Source: an uncultured bacterium (GTDB lineage: Bacteria; Verrucomicrobiota; Kiritimatiellia; PWTM01). Taken from it: a stretch of DNA of 64,000 nt. The stretch spans positions 100,995-164,994 of the forward strand of contig CALLFZ010000001.1 of the NCBI GenBank assembly GCA_938010045.1. The letters are read 5' to 3'. Position 1 is the stretch's first letter; every line of letters begins with the position of its first letter. Made by a program: the position numbers and the translations under genes. The notes beneath the pieces are model-generated. The model was not told the DNA's origin. It made no database searches and saw nothing but the letters and a program-made list of their open reading frames with translations. Positions 53,513-62,060 of the stretch are shown one piece after another.

Positions 53513-54436
53513 CTAGTCTAGCGTGCGGGGGGCGGCGGCGCGAATTGCACGGCGGCAGGTCGTTCCCCGCAGCCATTTGGCGACGATATGGGCGATCTCC
53601 GCCTCGCGCGGGTGAAAACTGTGGTCGGCGCCATGGATGACGACGGTATCGAGCTGGCCGTCGGGGCGGAGGGCGCGCAGGCGCGCGAGCATCTCGGGAA
53701 CGGGGCGGACGGCATAGGGTTCGCGGTCGCCGAACGCGGCGAGGGTGGGGCAACGCAGACGGCGGACGGCGCGCATGGGGCCGTCGTATCGGAAGAGAGC
53801 GGCCTCGCGGCGGTGCGGCTCGGCGAGACTCAGAAAACGACGCGCGGTGAAGCGCATCGAGTCGCGCGCCAAGAGCAGCGTTTCGCCGCGACCGGCGCGC
53901 ACGAGGGCGCGCGCGCGGCGCAGCGTCGTGAGCCAGTGGCGGCCGAGTTCCCGGCGCACGATCGCGAAGTCGTCGCAGGGCGCGAGCAGAACAAGCGCAG
54001 CGAGGGCGCGCGCGCGGCGGCGGTCGGCCCAGTGGAGTGACTTCTGGGCGCCGGTGCTGTGGCCAATGAGGGCGACGCGCCGGCGGCCGATTTCGCGCGC
54101 GAAACTGACGGCCGCATCGAGGTCCTGGATGGAGGCCTCGAAGACCTCGTTTGCCGTGCCGTTCTCGGCCCCGAGGTTGTTGATCGAGAGAAGCGGGACG
54201 CCGGCGGCGGGCAGGATGTCGAGGAACGCCTGCTTGAGGGGCGAGCGGTAAAAGTTACTGAACATGCCGTGGACGAAGACCGCGAGCGGGATCTCCGGCG
54301 TTGCGCCGGGTGGGGCGGGGGCGAAGAAGCCATGTCGGTCAGGCCCGGCGGAGGGGCGCCATGTCACGAGCTCGCCGGTGCGCCGGATCCAGACGCCGGG
54401 CGGGCGCGGGCGCGACACCGTGCGACGGGCGCTCAC
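53513..54436 (-). CDS. Alpha/beta-hydrolase
   Basis: This 307-residue protein has PLAVFVHGMFSNFYRSPLKQ (oxyanion strand), RVALIGHSTGAQKSLHWA (nucleophile elbow Gly-His-Ser-Thr-Gly), LRCPTLAAFGDREPY and VIHGADHSFHPREAE, which give Ser, Asp and His of the triad. No signal peptide is seen. The GTG start overlaps the preceding gene by four bases. The substrate is unknown; DUF1749-like esterases have a similar pattern. Confidence 0.85.
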   Translation of the reverse strand: MSARRTVSRPRPPGVWIRRTGELVTWRPSAGPDRHGFFAPAPPGATPEIPLAVFVHGMFSNFYRSPLKQAFLDILPAAGVPLLSINNLGAENGTANEVFEASIQDLDAAVSFAREIGRRRVALIGHSTGAQKSLHWADRRRARALAALVLLAPCDDFAIVRRELGRHWLTTLRRARALVRAGRGETLLLARDSMRFTARRFLSLAEPHRREAALFRYDGPMRAVRRLRCPTLAAFGDREPYAVRPVPEMLARLRALRPDGQLDTVVIHGADHSFHPREAEIAHIVAKWLRGTTCRRAIRAAAPRTLD

Positions 54437-55668
54437 GCGGCGCCTCCGCGAATGGCGGCGCGCACGCGGTTCACGTCCTCGGCGGGCAGCGGGGACCAGC
54501 GCGCGGTGCGGACGCGGAATTCGGCGCCGCCGGGCGGTAAGATGAAACTGGTGACGTGGCGGCCGTCTTCGTTGAAGACATGGGCGCGGCCCTGGGGACC
54601 GCAGACGATGAGGGTGTCGTCGCGCTCATCGCGGTACCAGGCGCCGATGGCGGCCGCGGCGGCGTCCTCGAGGGCCTTATGAACGGGGCGGCGGTCCTGC
54701 TGGCGGCGATGCTCGGCATGGCGGGTGCGGCGGTCGAGCTGGCGTTCGCCGCGCTCGATGGAGTCGGCGAGTCGGCGGAGGATGGTGGGAATCCGGGAGA
54801 AGGCGCGGCGCAAACGCGCGGGTTCGGCGGACCGCAGGGCGGCGGCTTCGAGCGCGATGTGCGCGAGGGCGCGGCGGGCGGCTTCGCGCGCGCGGGCGAC
54901 GGCCGTACCGCGGTCGCCGGCGAGCCACGCCTCGAGCGGCGCGCCGCCGGGCAGACGCGCGACGGTGTTGAGCCGCAGTTCGCGGCGGCCGCCGGGGCCG
55001 AGGGTTTCGACGGCTTGGAAGGTGAGCGCGAAACGATCGGCGGGGTCGTCACCACCGAGGCGGCGGAAATAGCCGGCGGCGACCTGGCCGAGGATCGCGT
55101 AGGTGCGGGAGGAGCGGCCAAACTCAGGCAGTTGGCGATGGCGGAGCTCATGGCCGGCGGCCGTGGCCGCGAGCGGACGAGCCGGTGGCGCGAAGAGGTC
55201 GGCGGCGCGCGGGTCGTTGCGAGCGATGAGCCACTGGGCCAGCTCGCGCCACTCGGGCAGACCGACGGCATCGTAGCCGGCGAAGACGGAGAGCGGCGTG
55301 GGTGGCTCGGCGTGCGGGCAGGTGGTGGACTCACAGCGGTAGCAGTAGACGGCGCCCTCGCGATACACGCCGATGCGGTCGTGCAGCGCGGCGAGCTGGC
55401 CGCGGAGCTGCTCGTCGAGGGGCGGATCGAACTCCAGGCGCCATCCGTCGGCCGGATGGGCGCGCGCGGCGATGGTCAGATCGAGGGGCGGAGCGGAGGG
55501 CGCGGCGACGCCGTGCTCAGTGTCGTGCAGATCGCGGATCAGCGCGCGCAGCGCGTCGGCCGCGGCACGAACACGGCGCGTGCTGCGGTCGCCGCCCTCG
55601 GTCGGCGTCCCGGCCGAAGGAGCCTTACCATTCGTTACGGTGGAGTCGGGCGGCATCACGGCGCTCAT
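54433..55668 (-). CDS. Unknown protein of 411 residues
   Basis: The frame continues to 55815, but that part overlaps the nitroreductase coding sequence, so I begin at ATG 55668, which still overlaps by 44 bases. Features are a CYRCESTTCPH motif (possible metal-binding cysteines) near residue 130, then FAGYDAVGLPEWRELAQWLI, a long Arg/Ala-rich helical portion and a C-terminal beta part with IVCGPQGRAHVFNEDG. I do not recognise the family. Gene order suggests cotranscription with the hydrolase and nitroreductase. Confidence 0.65.
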   Translation of the reverse strand: MSAVMPPDSTVTNGKAPSAGTPTEGGDRSTRRVRAAADALRALIRDLHDTEHGVAAPSAPPLDLTIAARAHPADGWRLEFDPPLDEQLRGQLAALHDRIGVYREGAVYCYRCESTTCPHAEPPTPLSVFAGYDAVGLPEWRELAQWLIARNDPRAADLFAPPARPLAATAAGHELRHRQLPEFGRSSRTYAILGQVAAGYFRRLGGDDPADRFALTFQAVETLGPGGRRELRLNTVARLPGGAPLEAWLAGDRGTAVARAREAARRALAHIALEAAALRSAEPARLRRAFSRIPTILRRLADSIERGERQLDRRTRHAEHRRQQDRRPVHKALEDAAAAAIGAWYRDERDDTLIVCGPQGRAHVFNEDGRHVTSFILPPGGAEFRVRTARWSPLPAEDVNRVRAAIRGGAA

Positions 55669-56134
55669 CCGGTACCGGTGTTTCGGCGGCGCGTCCGATC
55701 GCCACCAGCGCAAAGGGGACGAGGTCGCCCGGCACGCGCAGGATGTCGTGCACGGCACGTTCGCGATCGGGGACGGGGTGCAGGCCGATCCAGACCGCGC
55801 CATAGCCGAGCGCATGCGCGGCGATGAGGAGGTTTTCGGTGGCGGCGGCGCAATCTTGCGGCCAGAAGCCCGCGATCTTTTCGCGAGCCGGTTCCGCGCA
55901 AATGAGCAGCGCTAGCGGCGCCTCGCGCAACATTTCGCATTTCGGCATGGCGGCGGCCAGACGGTCCAGCAGATCGCGGCGGTCAACGACGCCAAACTGC
56001 CAGGGCCGCGCGTCGGCCGCAGAGGGCGAGCGAAACAAGACGTCGAGCATGCGCTCGACGTCGGTGCGCGGCACAGGATCGGGATGGAACCGTCGAATGC
56101 TGCGTCGGGTCAGCAGGGCCTCGATCGCGTCCAT
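55625..56134 (-). CDS. Nitroreductase-family flavoprotein
   Basis: This short protein of 169 residues has LLTRRSIRRFHPDPVPRTDV at the N-terminus, the FMN phosphate-binding pattern of the family. APSAADARPWQFGVVD is seen as SPSAADARPWQFGVVD, then NLLIAAHALGYGAVWIGLHP and RVPGDLVPFALVAIGRAAE. These are the standard features of the short NfnB/BluB-like nitroreductases. It probably forms homodimers and reduces quinones or nitro compounds with NAD(P)H; the physiological substrate is unknown. Confidence 0.9.
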   Translation of the reverse strand: MDAIEALLTRRSIRRFHPDPVPRTDVERMLDVLFRSPSAADARPWQFGVVDRRDLLDRLAAAMPKCEMLREAPLALLICAEPAREKIAGFWPQDCAAATENLLIAAHALGYGAVWIGLHPVPDRERAVHDILRVPGDLVPFALVAIGRAAETPVPDERRDAARLHRNEW

Positions 56135-56152
56135 GTGGTTTCCTCTCCGTGA

Positions 56153-57064
56153 TCAGTCCATCGGCAGGCGGCCGACGTACGGCTGATATTCAGCCGGCAA
56201 CGCCTCGGTGGTCACTTCGAACGACTCGCGCCGGACGCGGCCGTCGCCGACGACCATGGCGCGTTCGTCGGTGATGCGAATCCAGGGCTCGGGCGTATCG
56301 GGGCGGTAGACCAGCTCCATGCGGATCGTGCGGTGGTCGGCGCCGAAGCCATGGAAGCGGCGGTCGAGGTCGCGTTCGGCGGCGGCGGCGGCCCACGGAG
56401 CGCGGTTCGAGCCGAGCGCGGATTCGATCGCAGCCAGCAGATGGGCGCGAATCTCGCGGCCCTGATCGGCGTGCGGTGGGATCTCGATGACGAGTTCGCC
56501 AGGCGAGGGCATGGAGGGGCGCATCACGGATAGCTCGGCGGCTTCGGCCATCGCGCGGGCGGCGCGGAACGCATCGTCGAGGCGTTCGCGTTCCTGCGGG
56601 GAGAGACGCAGCAGTTCGGCGAGATCGTCATGGACCCGAAAGTCATCGGTGACGGCAGGCACATCGAGGCGGCCGACCATGCGTTCGGGGATCGGGTACC
56701 GTCCCTGAAAGTTGTCGAGGATCCAGCGCAGCAGGTCGTTGAGCTGGCGGCGGAGGCGATCGTTGTCCAAGGCCATCTGTTGATTCGCGGCGCGCAGCGC
56801 GTCGTGTTCGGCGGCGATGGCCGACCAGCGTTCCGCCTCGAAGGGGCGCGGGGGCGCGTCCGGTGCCGGAGCGGGTGGGGGGACGGCGGCCGCCGGAGTG
56901 GGTGGGGCAGTGAACGGCGCGGCGGCGGTGTGGGGTTCGGCGATCGAGAACGGGTGAAGTGCACGAGTGGGCCAGCGGAATGCCAGCACGGAGACCGCCG
57001 CCGCGAACACGGGGATGGCGAGCCGTCGGATCACTCGGAACCGGGACGCCCGGGTGCGCTGCAT
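56153..57064 (-). CDS. Unknown membrane-anchored protein with coiled coil
   Basis: The protein has 303 residues. The N-terminus has one hydrophobic helix (LAIPVFAAAVSVLAFRW), a Pro/Ala linker, then the coiled-coil-like stretch AEHDALRAANQQMALDNDRL. The C-terminal half is a mixed alpha/beta domain with RIPMPSPGELVIEIPP-like sequence and no catalytic motif I know. It lies between the nitroreductase gene (18 bases downstream) and the tRNA gene. Confidence 0.65.
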   Translation of the reverse strand: MQRTRASRFRVIRRLAIPVFAAAVSVLAFRWPTRALHPFSIAEPHTAAAPFTAPPTPAAAVPPPAPAPDAPPRPFEAERWSAIAAEHDALRAANQQMALDNDRLRRQLNDLLRWILDNFQGRYPIPERMVGRLDVPAVTDDFRVHDDLAELLRLSPQERERLDDAFRAARAMAEAAELSVMRPSMPSPGELVIEIPPHADQGREIRAHLLAAIESALGSNRAPWAAAAAERDLDRRFHGFGADHRTIRMELVYRPDTPEPWIRITDERAMVVGDGRVRRESFEVTTEALPAEYQPYVGRLPMD

Positions 57065-57078
57065 GGTACGTACGAGAG

Positions 57079-57165
57079 TGGTGCACCCGGAGGGAGTCGA
57101 ACCCCCACGCCCTCGCGGGCATAAGAACCTGAATCTTACGTGTCTGCCAATTCCACCACGGGTGC
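57079..57165 (-). tRNA. tRNA-Leu (anticodon CAG)
   Basis: Read on the minus strand, the acceptor arms GCACCCG and CGGGTGC (7 pairs) close the cloverleaf. TGGTGGAATTGGCAGACAC is the leucine-type D arm, and TAAGA/TCTTA encloses the loop TTCAGGT with anticodon CAG. A long variable arm (GCCCGCGAGGGC) and a T arm with GGTTCGA follow. The CCA end is encoded (plus strand 57079-57081). The length of 87 bases includes CCA, as expected for a class II tRNA. Confidence 0.95.
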
Positions 57166-57195
57166 ACCGTGGACTCGCAGTTTAATTATCCCCAC

Positions 57196-58134
57196 TCAGG
57201 GCTGACTGTCAACGCGGGGTTCGATGCGTCGGCCGTTGGGGCCGTAGCCCGGGGGCAGTTCAAACGGCCGCCGTTCCGGACGCGCGGGCTCGGGGGGCCG
57301 CCGCGGTTCCTGCGCGCGCGGTGGGGCGACGTAGCGGTCGCCTTCGTACGGGCGGGCGCCTGCGACGACGATGTCGCCATCCTCGGTGCGCCGCAGTTGA
57401 ATCTCGGCGGGGGTGGAGGTCCAGAAGACGGTTTGAACCGGTGTGCCGTCGGCCTCGAAGACGCTGTGTGTGAACCGGGCAGGGGCGGATTGATGCAGCA
57501 CGTGGACGCGGCCGAGGCGGTCGAAGCGCAGCAGCGGCGTCAGCAGCCGCACTTGCGCGCCGAGGTCGAAGACGCCGTGGCAAAGTTCGGCGGCCTCCTC
57601 GTCCACCCTAAGGAAGAGGTGTTCCTGGCGGTTGCGGCCGAGGGTGCGCAGCTGGTACGTGAAGCGGCGGCCGTCCGGGGCGGTCTGGGCGATGCGTACC
57701 ACTTCGAGTCCGGGCACCACGTCGAGGAACTGCCGGCCCGAGACGAGCATGCCGGCCGGTCCGTGGAGACGGGCGGAGACGGAGTAGGAGCCGGGGGATC
57801 GAATTTGATAGAGGCGCAACAGATCGAATTCGAGCGTGGCAGACTTGAACGGCGGGATCACGGCGAGGCGGCGGAACATCGGCACGTCGGTGCGCGCGAT
57901 GAGGCGACCAGGCTCGGCTTCGATGTCGAACCGCAGCCGGCAGTTGCCGTTCGTTTCGCCGACGGCGAACTCCTCGCTCGTGCCATTTTCGATCGTGACC
58001 GTCGCGAGAATGGACTCCATGTGCAGCACGATGGACTGCGCGAGTCGCAGGCGGATTTCGGACTGCGCGGTTGCGGAGCCGGCCGCGGCGAGCGTGGCCA
58101 GCGCGGTGAGGCGGAGGATGGTGCAGGGGTTCAT
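57196..58134 (-). CDS. Unknown secreted protein
   Basis: The frame extends to 58317 but would overlap the metallophosphoesterase gene, and the ATG at 58134 starts a signal peptide (ILRLTALATLAAAGSATAQ), giving 312 residues. The body is beta-rich: EIRLRLAQSIVLHMESILAT, TVTIENGTSEEFAV, then RRFTYQLRTLGRNRQEHLFL. The C-terminal 40 residues are Pro/Arg-rich. It resembles secreted proteins of unknown function often seen in planctomycetes and verrucomicrobia. No enzymatic motif was recognised. Confidence 0.65.
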   Translation of the reverse strand: MNPCTILRLTALATLAAAGSATAQSEIRLRLAQSIVLHMESILATVTIENGTSEEFAVGETNGNCRLRFDIEAEPGRLIARTDVPMFRRLAVIPPFKSATLEFDLLRLYQIRSPGSYSVSARLHGPAGMLVSGRQFLDVVPGLEVVRIAQTAPDGRRFTYQLRTLGRNRQEHLFLRVDEEAAELCHGVFDLGAQVRLLTPLLRFDRLGRVHVLHQSAPARFTHSVFEADGTPVQTVFWTSTPAEIQLRRTEDGDIVVAGARPYEGDRYVAPPRAQEPRRPPEPARPERRPFELPPGYGPNGRRIEPRVDSQP

Positions 58135-58165
58135 CGGCGGTGAGGCTCCATGGTTGGGCTGGGGA

Positions 58166-58957
58166 TCAGCGCCCGAGTTCCAATCGTTCGGCGAGCCGTT
58201 CGGGCAGGCCGGCCTCGCGGATGGCCTTTTGCGCGCCCGCGATGTCGTACTCGAGCCGGTGTAGTTCGACCTCAGCGGTGGCGAGATTGTAGGTGGCGTA
58301 GGCGGCGCGCGGATCACCGTCGCGCGGTTGCCCGACGCTGCCGACGTTGATGAAGTACCAGCGACCGAGCTGCACGCGGATCTTGTTGTAGAGGCCGAAG
58401 CGGACCTCGTTGGTTTTCTCGAAGGCGAGCGGCACGTGGGTGTGGCCGAAGAAGCAGACGGTGGTCTTCTGGTAATTAAAGTTCTGCTCGGCCTCGAAGC
58501 GATCGAACACGTAACCCCATTTTTCGGGCGTGTCGAGTGTGCTGTGAACGAGCGTGAACGATTCGACGCGCTGGGTGTAGGGCAGCGAGCGGAGCCACTC
58601 GAGCTGTTCGGGCGTCAGGGTGCGCCGGGTCCATTGCGCGACGTCGGCGGCGAGCGGATGAAAGCCCTCCAGATCGGTCTGGCTAGCGCAGTAATGATCG
58701 TGGTTGCCGCGCACGACGACGGCGCACACTTCACGGATGCGGTCCACGCACTCGCGGGGGTTTGCGTTGTAGCCGACGACGTCGCCGACGCAGACATAGT
58801 GGGTGCAGCCGCGGGCGCGCGCATCGGCGAGCACGACCTCGAGCGCCTGCAGGTTGCTGTGAATGTCGCCGAGAATGGCGTAGAGGCCTTGGGGGCGAGC
58901 GGGCCGCTTCGGAGTCGTGAGCGGGCCCGGTGGTCGTGGAGGAGGGCGGTGGTCCAT
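58166..58957 (-). CDS. Metallophosphoesterase (YfcE/diadenosine-tetraphosphatase-like)
   Basis: This 263-residue protein has GLYAILGDIHSNLQALEVVL (Asp-x-His metal site), YVCVGDVVGYNANPRECVD (Gly-Asp-Val-Val-Gly), VRGNHDHYC (Gly-Asn-His-Asp-His), TLVHSTLDTPEKWGYVF and FGHTHVPLAFE (Gly-His-Thr-His). All metal ligands of the calcineurin-like family are present. A long proline-rich N-terminal extension of about 25 residues may not be translated. The substrate is unknown. Confidence 0.9.
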   Translation of the reverse strand: MDHRPPPRPPGPLTTPKRPARPQGLYAILGDIHSNLQALEVVLADARARGCTHYVCVGDVVGYNANPRECVDRIREVCAVVVRGNHDHYCASQTDLEGFHPLAADVAQWTRRTLTPEQLEWLRSLPYTQRVESFTLVHSTLDTPEKWGYVFDRFEAEQNFNYQKTTVCFFGHTHVPLAFEKTNEVRFGLYNKIRVQLGRWYFINVGSVGQPRDGDPRAAYATYNLATAEVELHRLEYDIAGAQKAIREAGLPERLAERLELGR

Positions 58958-58972
58958 GGGGCCAGCGTCCGG

Positions 58973-59659
58973 TCAGGGTTGGCTGAGCAGCAGTGCGGCG
59001 ATGGACAGATCGTCGGCGGTGCGCAGGTGCACGGGCGGCCGTGCGGGGGGTAGGGTGCGGATCACGCCGCCGGCGGCCTCGACCCACGCGCTTTCATCGG
59101 GGCCGTCGAGCCGTTTGCGCGCCGCCAGCGCGAGCGCCTTCCGCAGCAGGTCCACGCGGTAGGCGCGGGGGCTGCGCAACACCCACGCTTGGACCTTCGC
59201 ATCGAGCCGGCGAGTGGTGCGGCCGCTCACCAGCATCACCGGATCGCTGATGCAGTCGGCGATGCTGGCGGCGCCGGTGCGCGCGGCGACCTTGAGCGTA
59301 TCGCTGATCGCCGACGCTGAGACGGTGGGGCGAGCGGTTTCGAGTACCACCGCCCATTTGACGTCCTCTTCGAACGTTTCGAGCGCCTGAGCGAGATTCG
59401 AGACGCGTCGATCGGTGCCCGGCCGCACCGCCCGTAGTTTCGTGATCCCAAACCTGAGCCGCATCGCCTGCGGCATGTCCAGCCGATCCGGTGCCACGAC
59501 CACGACCAGACCGTCCAGCTCCCGGCACGCCTCCACCGCGCACATCAGATGCGCAATGGCTGGACGACTGGAGAGCGATAGGAAGGCCGTGTCCGCCCCG
59601 CTGGCCAGTTTCTGTTCCAGTCCCGCTCCCAATACGATCGCCCACGCACGATCCGCCAT
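58973..59659 (-). CDS. IspD-like nucleotidyltransferase, divergent
   Basis: This 228-residue protein is read from the ATG at 59659; the ATG at 59680 would add seven residues. The fold resembles 2-C-methyl-D-erythritol 4-phosphate cytidylyltransferase: AIVLGAGLEQKLASGAD at the start, ALETFEEDVKWAVVLETARP where IspD has its Asp, and HLRTADDLSIAALLLSQ at the end. The usual GxGxR nucleotide loop and the conserved Lys are not conserved, so it may be inactive or have another activity. It lies between the metallophosphoesterase and rmuC. Confidence 0.65.
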   Translation of the reverse strand: MADRAWAIVLGAGLEQKLASGADTAFLSLSSRPAIAHLMCAVEACRELDGLVVVVAPDRLDMPQAMRLRFGITKLRAVRPGTDRRVSNLAQALETFEEDVKWAVVLETARPTVSASAISDTLKVAARTGAASIADCISDPVMLVSGRTTRRLDAKVQAWVLRSPRAYRVDLLRKALALAARKRLDGPDESAWVEAAGGVIRTLPPARPPVHLRTADDLSIAALLLSQP

Positions 59660-59702
59660 GGCCGCCCCCTTGCTGTTCATGCACGAATGGCGTTCGTAAT
59701 TC

Positions 59703-59718
59703 GCATAGCTTGCATAGC
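59703..59718. repeat. Short direct repeat GCATAGC in an intergenic region
   Basis: Two copies of GCATAGC (59703-59709 and 59712-59718) are separated by TT, upstream of the IspD-like gene on the minus strand. This could be a regulator half-site pair. I know of no partner protein, and the surrounding 59660-59902 holds no gene. Confidence 0.35.
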
Positions 59719-59902
59719 CCGAATCCTATCATGACTTGCGTGGGACGTCGAGGTGCTGGCGCCCGGTCCCGTCCGAATGGCAAGTGGTTCAGCCTTTGGG
59801 TGTTGTGAGCGGATGGACGGTGGAGCCGTCGTTGACGTGTCCGCAACGATTCGCTCATGGCCACGTGACAGAGGCGCCGGGGGGCGGCCCGGCACGGGCG
59901 GA

Positions 59903-61315
59903 TCAAGCGGGCGGAGACGCCTCCGGCGCGGGGTGTCCCTGCGGCGGCGGTTCTGGCAGCCTTGCGTCGAGGTCCACGGGCGCCGGCGGGGAGAGCTCGC
60001 GGGCGCCATGGGCGGCCTCGAGCTCTCTCAGCCGTTCGGCGGAGGGCATCAGGCGGCTTTGAAAGCTGCCGACGGCGTTGTTGTAGGCGTCGACCGCCCG
60101 GCGCAGGCTGCGGCCGGACTCCGCGAGGTGGCCGGCGAAGATCGCGAGCCGTTCGTACAGCTGGCGTCCGACCTCGGCGATGCGCTGCGCGTTTTGTTCG
60201 ATGGCCTGCTGGCGCCATCCGTAGGCGATGGCTTTGAGCAGCACAATCAGCGTGGTCGGAGAGGAGGGGATGACGCGGCGCGCGGTGCCGAACTCGATGA
60301 GCGAGGGGTCTTCCTGCACCGCGGCGCTGAAGAAGGACTCGCCGGGAATAAAGAGCACGACGAAGTCCGGCGTCGGCGAGAATTGTTCCCAATAGGATTT
60401 GGCGCCGAGCTGTTCAATGTGGGCGCGGATCTGGCGCGCGTGGCGGCCGAGATGCTGGCGGCGCTCGGATTCGTCCGTCGCTTCGATCGCGTTGAGGTAG
60501 GCCTCGAGCGGGGCCTTCGCGTCCACGACAATGAGGCGGCCGCCGGGCAAATGGACGAGCATGTCCGGCCGGCGGCGTTCGTCGGTTTCCGGCGAGGAGG
60601 TCTGCTCCTCGAAGTCGCAGTGCTCGAGCATGCCGGCCATTTCGACGACGCGGCGGAGCTGGATTTCGCCCCAGCGGCCGCGGGTCTGGGGCGCGCGGAG
60701 CGCGCGCACGAGGAGGCCGGTTTCGGAGCGGAGGCGCTCTTGTGACTCTTGAAGCTGGCGGACGTGCACCAGCAGGCTCTCGTAGGCGCCTTCGCGCTTG
60801 GCTTCGATCGCCTGCACGGCGGCCTGCACGCGGTCGAGCTGCTCGCGGAGCGGTGTAACGAGAGCCTCGACGGCCTGCCGACGCTGGTCGAGGTCGCCGA
60901 CGGCCCTCGCCTGCGCAGTTTCGAGCACACGTTGCGCGAGTTCGAGGAAAGCATGGGCGTTGGCCTTCAACGCGTCGGCCGACAGCGCCTTGAACGCGTC
61001 CTCGAGCGCGGCGCGGGCCTGGTCGAGCAGGGCGAGTTTCTCGGCGATCGCGCGGCGTTCGGCGGCCAGTTCGGCTTCGAGCGCGGCGGCGCGGGTCTCG
61101 GCGGCGCCGGCGCGTTGGGCCGCCGCGGCCAGGTCCGAGGCGAGGCGGGTTTCACGCCGCGCGGCCTCCTCGAGGCGCGCGTCGCGCGCGGCGAGGTCTG
61201 CGCGAAGCTGCGCCTCGGCGACGGCCGCGCGGGATCGGGCCCAGAGGAAAACCGCCCACCCGCTGAGTCCGGCGGCGATCGCGGCTCCGTATCCAAGCCA
61301 GGCGATGGTGCTCAT
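59903..61315 (-). CDS. rmuC: DNA recombination protein RmuC
   Basis: The ATG at 61315 gives 470 residues; the frame before it overlaps trmB and is rejected. It begins with a membrane anchor (WLGYGAAIAAGLSGWAVFLW), followed by a long Ala/Arg/Glu coiled coil. The nuclease-like RmuC domain has TRGRWGEIQLRRVVEMAGML, RPDMLVHLPGGRLIVVDAKA (Asp and Lys of the PD-(D/E)xK-like core) and FVVLFIPGESFFSAA. RmuC limits inversions and affects DNA rearrangement. The Pro-rich tail is not conserved. Confidence 0.93.
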   Translation of the reverse strand: MSTIAWLGYGAAIAAGLSGWAVFLWARSRAAVAEAQLRADLAARDARLEEAARRETRLASDLAAAAQRAGAAETRAAALEAELAAERRAIAEKLALLDQARAALEDAFKALSADALKANAHAFLELAQRVLETAQARAVGDLDQRRQAVEALVTPLREQLDRVQAAVQAIEAKREGAYESLLVHVRQLQESQERLRSETGLLVRALRAPQTRGRWGEIQLRRVVEMAGMLEHCDFEEQTSSPETDERRRPDMLVHLPGGRLIVVDAKAPLEAYLNAIEATDESERRQHLGRHARQIRAHIEQLGAKSYWEQFSPTPDFVVLFIPGESFFSAAVQEDPSLIEFGTARRVIPSSPTTLIVLLKAIAYGWRQQAIEQNAQRIAEVGRQLYERLAIFAGHLAESGRSLRRAVDAYNNAVGSFQSRLMPSAERLRELEAAHGARELSPPAPVDLDARLPEPPPQGHPAPEASPPA

Positions 61316-61941
61316 GGCGCTGTGAGCCCCCCCGCCGCTGCCTCGACGCGACGGTGAAACGTCATACGTCCGATCGGCCGCTCCGCGAGGAACTCGAGCT
61401 CGAAGTCGGTGCGCTCCTCCTCGGTCGGTAACCACGCGGGCGCGATCGCGAATCGCGGATCGCGCGAGACGACGCGGTGGATCACATCGAAGTACGGGAG
61501 GTGGTCGGTTGCGACGTGTACCGCGCCGCCGGGCTCGAGCGTGGCCGCGAGCGCGTCGAGAAAGACAGGGCCGAACAAGCGGTGCCGCCGGTGGCGCAGC
61601 TTCGGCCAGGGGTCAGGGAACGCAACGAACAGTTCGCGGATGCCGCGACGGGGGAGCAGGTGACAGACCGCGTAGAGCGCGTCCATGCGCAGCAGCCGCA
61701 CGTTGGTCAGCCCGAGACGGCAAACGCCGCGGGCGACCTTGCGGAGACGGCCGAGCATGCGGTCCACGCCCAGATGCCACCGGTCGGGATGGTGCCGCGC
61801 GCGCGCGAGCAGCAGCCGACCCTTCCCGCAGCCGAGATCTACGACGAGCGGACGAGGTTCCCCGCCGAACACGGCCGCCGCGTCCAGCGGCGACAGGACG
61901 TTGTCTGCGGTGATCCGAACGAAGAGATCCTGAGGGTCCAT
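61312..61941 (-). CDS. trmB: tRNA (guanine-N7)-methyltransferase TrmB
   Basis: This 209-residue protein is read from the ATG at 61941. PLVVDLGCGKGRLLLARARH is SAM motif I, and LFVAFPDPWPKLRHRRHRLF is the TrmB signature with the catalytic Asp. HVATDHLPYFDVIHRVVS is the last family block. TrmB makes m7G46 in tRNA. Its end overlaps the start of rmuC by four bases, so the two are cotranscribed. The upstream frame to 62073 is not part of it. Confidence 0.9.
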   Translation of the reverse strand: MDPQDLFVRITADNVLSPLDAAAVFGGEPRPLVVDLGCGKGRLLLARARHHPDRWHLGVDRMLGRLRKVARGVCRLGLTNVRLLRMDALYAVCHLLPRRGIRELFVAFPDPWPKLRHRRHRLFGPVFLDALAATLEPGGAVHVATDHLPYFDVIHRVVSRDPRFAIAPAWLPTEEERTDFELEFLAERPIGRMTFHRRVEAAAGGLTAP

Positions 61942-62060
61942 CGCAGCCGCATCGTACGCGAACGGGGACGGCGGGCAAGCGCGGCGGACGGCGCTTGCGG
62001 GCGGTGAGGGGGCGGGGCAAACTGAACCCAAATTCAACCCGCTACGAAGGGAGACCGAAC

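Noticed and set aside
54556..55827. 423-residue plus-strand frame opposite the unknown 411-residue protein
   Set aside because: Gly/Ala-rich shadow; the minus-strand frame has overlapping starts and stops with its neighbours, as expected of an operon.
57079..57165. tRNA-Leu as a genomic-island attachment site
   Set aside because: No repeat of the tRNA 3' end and no integrase gene were seen in the window.
59094..60392. 432-residue minus-strand frame across the IspD-like gene and the end of rmuC
   Set aside because: It spans two genes in another frame and is Arg-rich with no domain.
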